NCBI GenBank assembly: GCA_026413225.1
Contig: CM048554.1
Coordinates: forward strand, 91,243,963 to 91,307,962
Reading direction: 5' to 3'
Source of the DNA: Otis tarda
Lineage: Eukaryota > Chordata > Aves > Otidiformes > Otididae
DNA: 64,000 nucleotides
In this document: in pieces, positions 36,590-48,011 of the stretch
Layout: each line of letters begins with the position of its first letter
Numbering within the stretch: position 1 is the stretch's first letter
Translations under genes and position numbers: made by a program
The notes under the pieces: generated by a model
The model's database searches: none
What the model saw: only the letters and a program-made list of their open reading frames with translations
What the model was told of the DNA's origin: nothing

Positions 36590-37165
36590 TTTCTACCTGT
36601 CTCTGTTTCCACCCTCTATAGGCTTCCTTCTTTACTTTTAGTTGGTCCAGGAGCTCCTTGCTCATCCACGCAGGCCTCCTGGCCTTTTTGCCGGACTTGT
36701 TCTTCATCGGGATGCACCTCTGCTGAGCTTGGAGGAGGTGCTCCTTGAATGTGGACCAACTTTCCTGGGCCCCTCTTCCCTCCAGGGCCACCTCCCATGG
36801 CACTTTGCCCATCAGGTCCCTGAAGAGGCCGAAGTCCGCCTTCTTGAAGTCTAGGGCAGAGAGCTTGCCATGTAGTTTCCTCGCTGCCCCATGGATCTTG
36901 AACTCCACCATGTCGTGGTCGCTGCAGCCAAGGCTGTCCTTTAGTTTCACATCCCCCACCAGCCCCTCCCTGTTGGTGAGCACAAGGTCAAGCATGGCAT
37001 CCCTCCTTGTCGGCTCCTCTATCGCCTGCAGGAGGAAGTTGTCGTCCACGCATTCCAGGAACCTCCTGGACTGCCTGTGCCCTGCCGTGTTATCTCTCCC
37101 ACAGATGTCAGGGTGGTTGAAGTCCCCCATGAGGACCAGGGCCTGTGACCGTGAGACTGCTCCTT
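36590..37165 (-). pseudogene. CR1 ORF2 endonuclease fragment with unbroken reading frame
   Basis: CR1 endonuclease nicks genomic DNA to prime reverse transcription. The minus-strand frame is open from about 37160 down to 36549 (193 codons counted from the ATG at 37130). It carries the catalytic block 'LMGDFNHPDIC', the 'LDLVLTN' block (codons 47-53) and the SDH catalytic triplet (codons 70-72, 'CSDHDMVEF'), then the linker ending 'KKEAYRGWKQRQV'. The frame continues upstream of the ATG as 'RSQALVL', so the ATG is internal to the family and not a true start. The N-terminal endonuclease half and the whole reverse transcriptase are missing. The last 14 codons before the stop are probably not CR1. 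It is GC- and CpG-richer than its surroundings and appears young. Confidence 0.9.
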
Positions 37166-39266
37166 AGATTGTGGAAATGCATTATGAATGCCTCAAACAC
37201 TGAAACTTTAAAAATTATATCTGGATTTTTTTTTTTTAACTGAAATTCAGTGCTAAGTTATTTCCTCTGGGTAGAAGCTTAATTCAGGGTCAAACTCATC
37301 TCCTTCAAAAGTTCCATTCACCTGCCTACTTTCAACAGGGAGCTGTGAGGAAATGGGGAAGAAAATGAATAAAATATTCAAGCAATTTATTTCCTGGAAA
37401 TGCTAATGTCTGTTGGGATACATTTTTAAGGCAATAGGCTTTTTGGGCCGCAGCAGAGCTAACAACACAGCAATGGCTGCAGAGACATTTCTACCACCCT
37501 AAAGGTCATTTACAAACTGCAGCAACTCTAAAATGTCACCTAACTGATGATGAATGCAAGTGCTCCTGCATTTCACTTTGGTACCCAGATACTGAACTCT
37601 GTAAATTGCAACCTGGCTGTAAAATGAAGTCAGTCCTATGTCACAATGTGCATGAAGGAGTTATTGAAAAAAAATATGAGTATTGCATCTTGCCTGAGCT
37701 AATTGCTGATGTGGGCTGAAGAACTGCTACAAGCAGTTATGTGCCTTTTGTTTCTTAATACAGGAAAGCCCAGAGGGAAAGGGAGATGTTTTTCTAGTTT
37801 AGTCTAGAAAACAAAAATATCTCGGCTCATTGAGCCTTTAGAGGAAAGTCTCTCACTGACTTTAGTTTTAGTTACTTTATCTTAATATGAAACAATCCAT
37901 GTTCAACACCAATAAATTAGTGTTTTCTCAGGTTACAATGATTATAAATTCATTCTACTGTGTAGACAAGGAATGAGTACAATTAGCTGAGTCCCAGGGG
38001 ACCTCAGAACTAGCGTATAAATCTCTGCACATTCTTAAAATGACAGTACCTTGGCAATCGCTACTGAGAGGGCTCTACGGGAAGCCAGAGCCTGCAAATC
38101 ACTGTATTGCAGGAGCAGAGAGAGGAAGCTGAGCGTGTTTGCTTTGTCTGAATTGGACTGGCCATAAACTATGCACAGAAATATGGCCCACATCTGTTGT
38201 TACCATATGATTTTATAAGGAAATTGATTTGAAGAAGTGTTATTTTGTTAAGGAAAAGGAAATGAGAACTCTGTAAGCCTAACTTGCATTTCTCCAGAAC
38301 ATTTTTCTCTGCAAGTACGTTGTCATAAATGCCTTCATACACAGTGAAATACTATTTGTCAATTATGCTTCAGCATCAAGACCCTGCCCATTCCATCACT
38401 ACAGATACAGTGCTCCATCCTGTGCCTTGCAAACAGTTGTCAAAAAGAACTTCCCAAACAAGTTTGGGAAGAGAAACTGAAAAAAAAAAAAAAAAAAAAA
38501 AAAAAAAAGCAATGTTAACCATCTCTTACAGTGTCCTAATCAAATCATGTCCTCTCCATCAATTTCCACGATCTCTGAGACAATTTAATTTAGTAATACC
38601 AGTAACTTGAATAAAAACACAGGCTACCACTTAGATTCACAACTCATACAAATACTTTTTTTCCTGGTTTTTTTTCATTGTTCAGTATTAGCCTGAGAGT
38701 TTGACCTAGATCCAAAGTCCAGGAAAATCAAGGAGCAAGGAGACCTCCTTTTCTCCTCCATTTTTCATGTTTTTTATTTCATGGAGGGTTTAAGACTCTG
38801 ATTTTTTGAAACCAAGAGGAATAAAGGTTTGAAACCATAGGACAGACACAGAAAAATAGTTTAAAATTAATTATTGTAACTTTTCTACAAAAAAAATTAA
38901 AAAGCAACTGCAATAGCAATAGCACAGGAAGCTGAATTGTATCCCCATATACATCTCTTAAAATGGAGGAACTGAAACTTAAATCAGAAACTTGGCTTTA
39001 TGCATGGGCCAAGTTATTCCCAGCTGAAAGCTGTTGTACAGAGCAACCATTGAAACAATCAGTCCTCTGAAATGTCAAGCTATACTTAGGAATAAATGTT
39101 TGCAGGACAGGGATCTAAAACATGTGTTCTGAAGTAATTCAAGGAACATTAGTCACAGTAATCTTTTTCAGATTTCATTTGCACCTGAAGAGATATCTTA
39201 AAAGTACTCAACCAACAGCAAGCAAGCCAGTTGTTCTGAAATGTGCTCTTTGAATCAAACTGCACA
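37166..39266. other. No genes; A29 run and hairpin
   Basis: No element or exon is recognised. The stretch 37400-37760 is balanced in composition with little simple repeat and could be constrained non-coding DNA, which cannot be shown without alignment. A hairpin and A29 run at 38450-38508 are listed separately. Confidence 0.5.
38450..38508. repeat. 10-bp hairpin followed by A29
   Basis: CTTCCCAAAC (38450-38459) and GTTTGGGAAG (38462-38471) form a perfect inverted repeat with only AA between them. Eight bases later, an uninterrupted run of 29 A residues occupies 38480-38508. A long pure A run can be a retroposon tail, but no element body is recognised upstream. Confidence 0.85.
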
Positions 39267-39386
39267 GGTTGGATGGGGCTCTGAGCAACCTGATCTAGTT
39301 TAAGATGTCCCTGCTCCTTGCAGGAGAGTTGGACTAGATGACCTTTAAAGATCTCTTCCAACTCAAACCATTCTATGATTCTATGA
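39267..39386 (+). mobile_element. Short CR1 LINE 3' end, plus strand
   Basis: GGTTGGATGGGGCTCTGAGC and 'GGAGAGTTGGACTAGATGAC' are followed by CATTCTATGATTCTATGAA. The 3' terminus is intact and about 120 bp remain after 5' truncation. Confidence 0.92.
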
Positions 39387-39609
39387 AATATTACTAAAGT
39401 AAATCCTAAACAGGGCAGAAAAGCAGATTATTATAGGATTTATGTTTTCCCCTGCAAATTCTTCTGCACAAATTATCTGGATAACTTATTCAGGAATAAA
39501 AAAGTACTAGAAACATCTGCTTCCATGTCATCATCTTAACCTTCTCATGAAAGATCACTCAAATTTGTAAAAGAACACAGCAATGATTGTCTATTGAAGA
39601 ACCTGAATC
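39387..39609. other. Short spacer between two CR1 copies
   Basis: AT-rich sequence with nothing recognised. It separates two plus-strand CR1 pieces of clearly different divergence, so they are independent insertions. Confidence 0.5.
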
Positions 39610-40141
39610 TCTTGTCTGGACCACTGGAGTGCTGCCAGCAGGTTGAGGGAGTTGATCCATCCCCTCTACTCAGCACTGGTGAGACATACTTGGAGTCCTG
39701 TGTCCACTTCTGGACTCCCCAGTAGAAAAGAGATATAGAGAAAGTCCAGGAAAGGGCCTGGAGAGCTGAGACCATGCAGTCTGCAGAAGAGTAAGCTCAG
39801 GAAAATCTTATCAATATATACAAATATCTGAAGGGAGGATGTACAGAAGACAGAGGCAGACTCTTCTTAGTGATGTCCAGTGACAGGACCAGAGGGCAAT
39901 AGGCACAAACAGAAACACAGGAGGTCCTGTCTGAACATAACTTTTTTTCTGTGAGGGTCACTGATCAGTGGCACAGGTTGCCCAAAGAGGTTGTGAGTCT
40001 CCACTGGTAATATTCAAAAGCTGTCTGAACATGCTTATGGTACTGGGCAACCTGCTCTAGGTGTCCCTGCTTGAGCAGGGGATTGGCCAAAATGACCTCC
40101 AGAGGTCCCTTCCAACCTCATCCATTCTGTAATTCTGTAAG
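39610..40141 (+). mobile_element. CR1 LINE 3' fragment, older subfamily
   Basis: The order of blocks matches the CR1 3' region on the plus strand: 'TGCCAGCAGGTTGAGGGAG', 'CCCCTCTACTCAGCACTGGT', 'GACAGGACCAGAGGGCAATA', 'GGCACAGGTTGCCCAAAGAG', 'CCTTCCAACCTCATCC', ATTCTGTAATTCTGTAA. The ending and many substitutions point to an older subfamily than the neighbour at 39267. Short frames within it are not genes. Confidence 0.9.
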
Positions 40142-41305
40142 TTTCCTGGTTAAGGGAATGTTCTTCACTATGACACCTAATATTTAGGCCTGGCTTAAAA
40201 AATACATCTCATAAGCCTAGACTAAAACCCCAAGCTACTTTCAGAAAAACTGCAGAAAATTAGCTTTTTTTTTTTTTTGTCTGAAACTTACTACTTTGTG
40301 TTTCAGGAGAGCAATGCAGCCTTATGCTTGTTGTACTACTTGCATGGGGACTACTTGCCATCATCACAGTTGAGGCTGAACATCATTTAAACAGGAATGT
40401 AAAATTTAAGGGATAGGAAATTAAGCAAACTACACATTTTCTCTGCATTTCATGGACGCAGAGCAGTCTTAGAATCTCCTCTCTTCCCCTGCCGCTAAGC
40501 ATTTTGACTAAAGCACATTGAAAAAACCCTGCATAAAACAGTATGGAGGCAGTGGTTGGAATTGCATTTACTTGCCTCCCAGAGCAATGTCCCATGTGAC
40601 AGGATCCTGTTATTTCTCATTGGCTTCACCTCCTGCCCTTCAAACACTGTACTTCTGTCCTTAAAATGGGGCCAGTATGCCAAAATTAATAAAGGCATGG
40701 ACCTGGAGTACTTGGATCTAATTTCAAATCAGGGCTGAACAATAAGAAATAAGGGCTTAAATCCTTCCCTGTTGGTAACAAGAGTTTTACACACAATGAA
40801 TGATGAACAATTTACCTCTAATGGTCAAATATTTGAAAGACTGCTGTGCTTCATGCTCAGTGCATTGTTACTGTGATGTGTTATACTTGCTTACAATGTC
40901 CTTTCCAGATAAGGCTGCTCAAAGGACTTCTGTGGAGGGCTACCTTGCCTGGAAGTCCTGAAGAGCAGAGGGCTGCTGAGATACTCAGCTCTGCTAATAG
41001 GATGGCAACTTCACATGCATAGCTGTAGGATTTTAGCCTTTTATAAGTTTTCTAGGGGAGTTTCTTATAAGTTAAGTATTATTTTGGAGTAAGTCTGTCT
41101 GTTGATCTTATCTGGATCTCCAGATATCTTAATGTTTGAAAAACACAGCATGTAGCTATAGCACTCCCCTCTGATAATAACACAAAACTAGCAATATAGG
41201 ATTTGTCTATTTTCTATTCAATTCAGCAACACACTTTGTTTTTCACCTCTGTGTTCTTGCACTGGAACAAATAATCCAGAAATGTTCTGTAGTTTCCATT
41301 CTAGG
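40142..41305. other. No recognisable feature
   Basis: AT-rich DNA with a T14 run near 40266-40279. No exon, RNA or repeat is recognised. Confidence 0.5.
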
Positions 41306-41438
41306 AGGTTTTCAAGACCTCACTAGATAAAGCACTGAGCAACTTCTGATCTCAGAGCTACTCTGGCTTTGAACATGAAGCTGAACTAGAGATCTTCTGA
41401 GGTCTCTTACAGTCTCATTTTTCCTATGATCCTCTGTA
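41306..41438 (+). mobile_element. Ancient CR1 LINE 3' end
   Basis: GGAGGTTTTCAAGACCTCAC, 'AAAGCACTGAGCAACTTCTG', 'GAGATCTTCTGAGGTCTCTT' and TTCCTATGATCCTCTGT follow the order of the CR1 terminus with heavy divergence and a non-standard end. This fits an old CR1 subfamily on the plus strand. Confidence 0.8.
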
Positions 41439-42884
41439 AGGTTGCCTGCTTCATCTAAACTTTGCAGCAAGTTTTGCTAGTGCTTGTGCAAAGGTTGTAA
41501 GTAGAGGATAAAATCTGACTGTTCACGTGTTGAACCCATCACCAGGCCATGTGACTATAAGTGTAATTTTATTCTGATAGAAAATGTCTGTTAACATGCT
41601 CCTTTATTTATGTTTCCAGCTGACTAGGTTTTTTGACCAGGTTATACAGAATAAAATCAAGGCAAATTTAGAAATGGATATTTTGTCTGTACAAGCATAC
41701 ACAAACAGTGTACCATGGGCATTCACTAGCTGCTTCAAAATGTCATTTGCATTTTGAGTTGTGCAAATGATCATCTGAGTGGCATGATGTAGTTCCTGGT
41801 TCCCTCATTAGATGGCAGAGACCTGAAAAAGAAAGGCTGCCAGATTGATTTCAAACTCCTTATGCTTCTGCTAAGAGAGCTGGAGAAATAAACCGGGAAT
41901 TATCACATTTTTAAAGAAAACATTTATCTTCCTTTCCATTTGTCTGAGTAAATTAGCCCAGTTGAAATGTGCTGTACGAAGGATCTCGTTTATACGTGTA
42001 CAGCTACTTGGTATGCTCTATACATCATATCCTTCTGTCACAATGTGCTTTACCCACAGAAACATGCCGTGTGGTGCTCCCACCATGCAGCTGCACTTGG
42101 CATGCAGAGTTGCCGTGCCTTGCGTTTTCACTTAATTAGTTGCATCTACATTTAACATTTGGCCTTGAGACTGAGGTGCCTCAGTCACGAGTTTTCTTAG
42201 CTCCATTTTGAAAGCCTTTCTCACGTCTTGCAAGAATAAGCCATCAACTGGGACTGCTATTGAGGAGGAAATTATTCTCATAGAAACCATGTTTCAAAAC
42301 ACAGTTTAGCTTAAAACCCTAACCCTCTAACAAGCATGGTAATGATGTGACCCTTGCCAGAGTAATATGATTTTATTCTTTTATTCCAGTTATGCAGGGT
42401 GGCACGGACCCTTTATGTGAAAGAGAAGTGGGAATGAATGGATATTGGGAGGAGTGATGAGCCAGATGAGAGCACATGGGCTGAGGGATAGAGGTGGACG
42501 GTTCTGTACTGGGGGAGGGAAGCAGAGGATGAGAGAGAGATAGGACGCAGGACTCTCTGGATCTCAATAACAAAGGCCCAACAACAAATGGCTTAATAAA
42601 ATAGCTGTTTTAATATGATAGAATTAAAAAAGGAACACAGATATTTCATGTAATCTCTGACGCTACTTCAGATGCTGTGAATCTCATGTTTGTGCAGATT
42701 GGATGGATGGGATCTGCGCAGCATCCTGTGGGAAAATCCATCTGGGGTTCATCTCTCTCACTTCACCCCCGTCTGCCTTCCTATCCTGCTAAATGCAGAA
42801 CATGGGCGATGTTGGACAGTGTTATACTCTTCTCAATAGTGCCTCACAAAAGGACAAAGACCATGATCACAAACTGAATTACAG
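41439..42884. other. No genes; possible constrained non-coding DNA
   Basis: No element or exon is recognised. The part 41560-41980 is balanced in composition, free of simple repeats and contains an octamer dyad (41744-41769). The frame at 41967-42155 has no recognisable domain. A short CCCTAACCCT at 42318 is too small to be an interstitial telomeric array. Confidence 0.45.
41744..41769. promoter_or_regulatory. Inverted octamer-like dyad (candidate POU/OCT site)
   Basis: CATTTGCA (41744-41751) and TGCAAATG (41762-41769) are perfect inverted repeats ten bases apart. The first overlaps ATTTGCAT (41745-41752), the complement of the octamer ATGCAAAT bound by POU-domain factors. Function is inferred only; short motifs also occur by chance. 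Confidence 0.35.
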
Positions 42885-43091
42885 GAAGTTCAATTTAAAC
42901 ACAGTAAAAAACATTTTTTCCTGTGAGTGCAGCCAAACACTGGAATAGGTTGAGTTTCCATGCTTGGAGATACTGAAACCTCATGCGGTCTACACATCCT
43001 GCAGTGGCTGAGTCTGCTTGGAGGAGAAGGGGTGGACTAGACCATCTCCGGAGGTTGCTTCCCACCACCCCCATTCACTGATTCTGTGAAC
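42885..43091 (+). mobile_element. Ancient CR1 LINE 3' end
   Basis: The order 'AGGAAGTTCAATTTAAACAC', 'AACACTGGAATAGGTT', 'GGGGTGGACTAGACCATCTC', 'GGAGGTTGCTTCCCACCACC', ATTCACTGATTCTGTGAA matches the CR1 3' region with strong divergence. Plus orientation, older subfamily. Confidence 0.82.
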
Positions 43092-45734
43092 CAGAGTAAC
43101 AGATGACTTGTAGCCTTCACACTCTAAGTCATTATTAAGACAAAGTTTCTAGACAGAAGCGAGACCTTTTACAGCTCCAGCTAGTATGTCACCCAGAACA
43201 TTAAAAATGAAAAGAATGTAGGATGTGCCTGAACCAAATTATTCAAAAGCTGAGAAATGTAAATTATGTGACTGCCTTAGCAAACTTTTTTTTGACACTT
43301 TCATGAAAGATTATTTCTGAAAGGTTCCCTGATATCCTTACCCAATCTATTTAACTCTTTAATCAGCTTTACTCGTTAGATCTGTCAGCTATTCTAATCA
43401 CACGGTGAATATAATATCACATATCTCTTTGTGGGCATGTATTTTGATACAAAAATGAGATGGTTAAAGATTAAGTTTTATTATTCTAATTTTTACAGCT
43501 AGTGAACAAACAATGAGATTCTAGTTACTATTAACTTTGAAGTAGCAGGTTTGAAATACTTAGGTGCCTTTACACTACAGAAAAAAAATCTTCACAGCAA
43601 TTTACATATTCAAAGCACAACTCCAAGAAACTCTGCCTGCAGCTTTGATTACTCAGCAGTTATTTAAAAGAGGCTTCAGGTATCACGAGTTGGATCCCTA
43701 GATAATGCACTTTCAATGCCCAGTTCTGAAGGTTTCTGCTTAGGTAATTTGCCCTTCCTCATATACCAACTTTGTGGCAGAGGCAGGGACAGAAACCAAT
43801 TTCCCAAGTTTACATTTATCTTCCTTAACCTTCAAAGTCTTTTCTCTTTCTACCATCTCCCTTATTTTCTGCATAATGCTCAACTTTCTTATCAAATGAG
43901 GCAAGGACTCAGGTGCTTCCACTACACAACCTTAATTCATCCCAGTGCACTTCATGTACCCTATGAAGTAAAAGACACATGCTGTCTTTGGAAGAGCCAT
44001 GACCACTGAATAAAGAGATGATGAAGATATGCACAGTCTGAGAGCTAGATTATATCTATGGTAACAACCCTGGTTTCCTGGGTTGTGATAACAACCTTGG
44101 CCATTACTGAATATTTTCTTTCGGCACTGTGCATGTCTATGGAGAAATCTCCTGTGCCTCTTGTCTCTTACAACCATCATGAAAGGAAAGAATCATACAG
44201 CAACAAATTGAGTTAATCTCCCTTAAATCAGCCAGGGTTTCAGATCTTCTACTTCCACCTTTTAAGTCACCATACATCTGTAGCCATAACACTCTTCCCT
44301 ATGGAGCAACCACTAGATGGGGAGAAACTGTGCTCTTTGCTACCAAGTTTCAGTGATTTGTTGACCACAGAGACATGGCAAGGCACCATCTCCTGAGAAG
44401 CTTTGCAGTTGTAGCTACAAACTACTTTTTTCGTTACCTCAGCCCTACTTAGATGTTTTGGTTCTTCTCTTATCCTTGTTATTTATTGTGTCTAGTGTTC
44501 TTAGACCCTAAATTATTTTTTCAGTACAGTTTAATCTTTGCTATTAGGTGCTTTGGAACTGTATTGATTTCCACTAAACTCTGTGGGAATTTTGACATGG
44601 AGTTCAGGATGTTCAGAATTTTATCCAAATACACAGAAACTTTTTTTCCTACTTGTAGACAGATCATGCATTCTACATGTCTAAATTAGCACCCTCTAGT
44701 AGTCCTCAAGGACCTTAAGCTGGTCTTCAAGGAGTGATTTTTCCTCGGATATCAATTATATGCTCAATAGAGAAGTAGAAAAGAAAGACAAAAACAAATG
44801 TGGGGAAGCTATACTAACACCCAGGATGTACCCTTGTGTAGGTTCCACTTACACTGGAAGAAAAATTGCTGAAAAAACATGCCAAAATAACCCCCACTTA
44901 AGACAAAGTCCCTAGCAGACAAATTCCATGTATATTTATAAGAACAGCTGGTGATGATAGTTAGATTTCCCACATTTTTTTCAGGGAGAAAAAAAAAAGA
45001 GTCAATGCACACAGACTGCAAGCAAAAACAACTGCAATGTTCAGTTGTTCCCTTCTCCTTGTTGTACAGGAGCAGTACTTATTTTAAACCCCGTTTGACT
45101 TGATCACACTTCCAAACTGAAAATATCTTTAATACTTCTTGCAGTGACTCAGTCACTATTTATGGTTTCAGTTTAAAAGTGTTTCTTTGATTATTTTTAA
45201 GTGTAGTAAAAATCTTCACTCTAGATATAAACTGATAATGACTTCTTAAAAAAACTTTTATCTTATCCTAATTGTATTGCCAGCATTTGCCTCTTCTGTC
45301 AAGAATTCTGTGGGCCAGAATCACATCTAAGTTATTAAGTTCTATATTAATTTGTTTAGTTTCTAAATAAAATGACTCAGAGTAATTTCTAAAGATTGTA
45401 GAGAACTGGTGGGGGCAAGTTTCTGACAGAGTCAATCTTGTAGGAATGAAGGGAGTCCTTGCTAAACTAGCAGCAAGCCTATCAGCAAGAGGAAAGGATT
45501 GTTTTGAAAGCACCAAAGCTGAGTTCTTGTTTGCAGTCAGCAGAAATAAAACTAGAATACCTTTATGCTGTTAAGGAAGAACTGGAACCTTCAATAACTG
45601 AGTAATTTTGAGTAGAGGCAGAAAATACTCTCGACACGCCCAAGATCTGTCGTACCTTTTGTGATTTAAAGTTTGTTGTAAATGGTCTCCTATTTGCTAC
45701 TTTTGAGCTCCCTGACAGTGACCTCGAGGAATGC

Positions 45735-45764
45735 ACGTACTATTTCTTTGCAATAATAGTACGT
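45735..45764. other. Perfect 10-bp stem, 10-nt loop hairpin
   Basis: ACGTACTATT (45735-45744), loop TCTTTGCAAT, then AATAGTACGT (45755-45764). The arms pair perfectly. It is too short for a microRNA precursor and I see no extension of the stem. Confidence 0.7.
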
Positions 45765-45799
45765 TCCAATGAGCAATAAGGCAGTGCTAGTAAAGAACG

Positions 45800-45848
45800 T
45801 GTCATCAGTAACTTACTGATGTACCTACTATGTCATCAGTAACTTACT
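45800..45848 (+). repeat. 18-bp direct repeat, period 31
   Basis: TGTCATCAGTAACTTACT occurs exactly at 45800-45817 and 45831-45848. A local tandem duplication is the simple explanation. Confidence 0.85.
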
Positions 45849-47972
45849 AACTGTCACTCAATCTTGAGCATTTTTGTTCTTTTGCAGGAGCCATTCTCCT
45901 TCACTCACTTTTGCTTCAAGATCCTTATTTCTCTCTCTGCTGAAGCGTCTTTATAAGGGCAACAATCCTCATTTATACATGGAAAAGCTGTAGTAGAGAG
46001 GGAAAAAGAATTTATGTGCAGGTAAAGATTTTCAGGAGTGTTTAAATGATTCAGGAACCCCAACCCTCACTAAAAATAAGACAAGGGCTTTTCAAAATAC
46101 CCGTCTATTCTTTCTTTCTTTTCCCTGAAAATAGAGGAATTTCTGCTTCTCGTTGTATAGAGACAAGATTAGTAATGAGTAGTTTAAAGTTTATTGAAGA
46201 TGAAGGACTTGTTTGCTGAAATGTGAAATAATTGAAGTTATCCCAAGTCAATAGGTATGAAAAATATTTCATTTCACAAAATAGGTTACATTTTCCTGCT
46301 GAAGAAGTTCTAATTTTGCCTAAACAATCAGTATATGATTGAACAAAAACACCCTGAAGCAAATATTTCATTGCAAGGAATTTTTCCCTCAACTGTACTC
46401 AATAGAACAAAAATTGTTCTGAGTTGCTTATAAAATGAAACTACATTTGTTTTTTTACGTTCCTGTTGTCTTGCAGCTGTACTACAAACATTCATTCTGG
46501 GCAACTAGCTACAGTTGTCAACTAGCTTATCTCTCAAGTTTAAGTGCATCATCTCACCAGTCTAAATAAATCTCAAGCATATAAAAATTACTTTTCTTAT
46601 GTCTCTGTTTTGTCTTACAAATGTTTATAACTCCATCATAGATATAAGAAAAATAGCAACAGTACCCCCTGAGCAACCATTTGAAATGCTGTTGTGCTAC
46701 ACAGTAGTTACAAACGAACACACTCTTTTCAAGTAGCTACTTAGAAATAGTAATACTCTTTCCTTGTTCCTTGTTTTGCATCTTAGAACAAAACACCAAT
46801 TACCTAAATACTACAGATTTTAAAAAAATAACTATATAGAATATCTGAGAAAGAAAACATTTCACTTCCTTCTCTGGTGACATAAGCTGTGTCATCACAT
46901 TCCTATTATAGAACCCTACACAGAAATCAACGTGGAAGACAAATGCTATAATCTCTGCTGCAAGGCAGCATTAGAATAAATATTTGAGAACAGTAGACAT
47001 AACAGCACTGTGGGGCCACTTATATTCCGCATGAATAGGGATATTTATCAGTTAATTCTCATACTGAATATTGAAATAGATGATGGAAGTATTGACACAA
47101 ATATTCTTATGGGAAAAAGAGATTTTGTTCTGTTATACAAAGTATGAAGAGAATAACCCATGTGTTTAAGTAACATTAAATTTGAATAAATTTTCAGTTT
47201 TGTTTAAGGAAAGTTTTTTTTTCCCCATCGTATGTTGATTGTACTGTTAGTATTCTGAATCTCTTTTGGTAATATTTGACTTCATAGAAATCTCATTAAA
47301 TTAACATTCATATTTTGACTTTTATTAATTCTTTTTTTTCAAACTATCTGTTAAGCTATATTAGATCACTGCTTCAATTACTTCTGGGATCTGGTGTTTA
47401 TAGTAAATCTATTGGCATAAAAGGGGATCTATTTTCAGTTTTAAATCTCATTTGCACATATTTGTTCTTCCCACTCACTTCCTTCTCATTCTCTCCAATG
47501 CAGATGATAACTGTTTTCATTTAAAAGGAAAAACAGGGTGAGGGGAAAAGGGCAGTTCTTAAAAGCCGGTTTGGAAATTAGCTAGCAACTCTTTTTCACT
47601 GGCTTTTTTTTCCAGCTTTTCATGAGCGCTCCTTCTCCTACTAATAGAAAACAAGGATTATTTCATACAACAGATTTATGAAAACAAACCAGACAAAAAT
47701 TCAGTAAGGTGCTGTGGGGATATCACAGTAAAGGAAATCTTCACATCATTTTCCTTTCACAAGAGGATCAATTGTGTAAAAGGCTGCCAACAAATCAAGG
47801 AAATAGGTGCTTATTCACTGAGGATAAGACAAGTACTGATGGATTGTATTACTGAAGTGTGGGATATTTAGGATACCCCATAGGACAGTGAAGTTAAATT
47901 GCTGAAATTTTCTTCAGTGGAGGTTTTATTTTCTTTTTTATTATTATTTATTTGAAAAAGAAATAATGCACG

Positions 47973-48011
47973 AAAGGCACTTTCACGAAAACAAAGGTGC
48001 TTTCACAAAAA
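47973..48011 (+). repeat. 20-bp tandem duplication, diverged
   Basis: AAAGGCACTTTCACGAAAAC is followed by AAAGGTGCTTTCACAAAAA. Period 20, with a few transitions between copies. Confidence 0.8.

Noticed and set aside
42318-42327. CCCTAACCCT as an interstitial telomere repeat
   Set aside because: Fewer than two full units; expected by chance in 64 kb.
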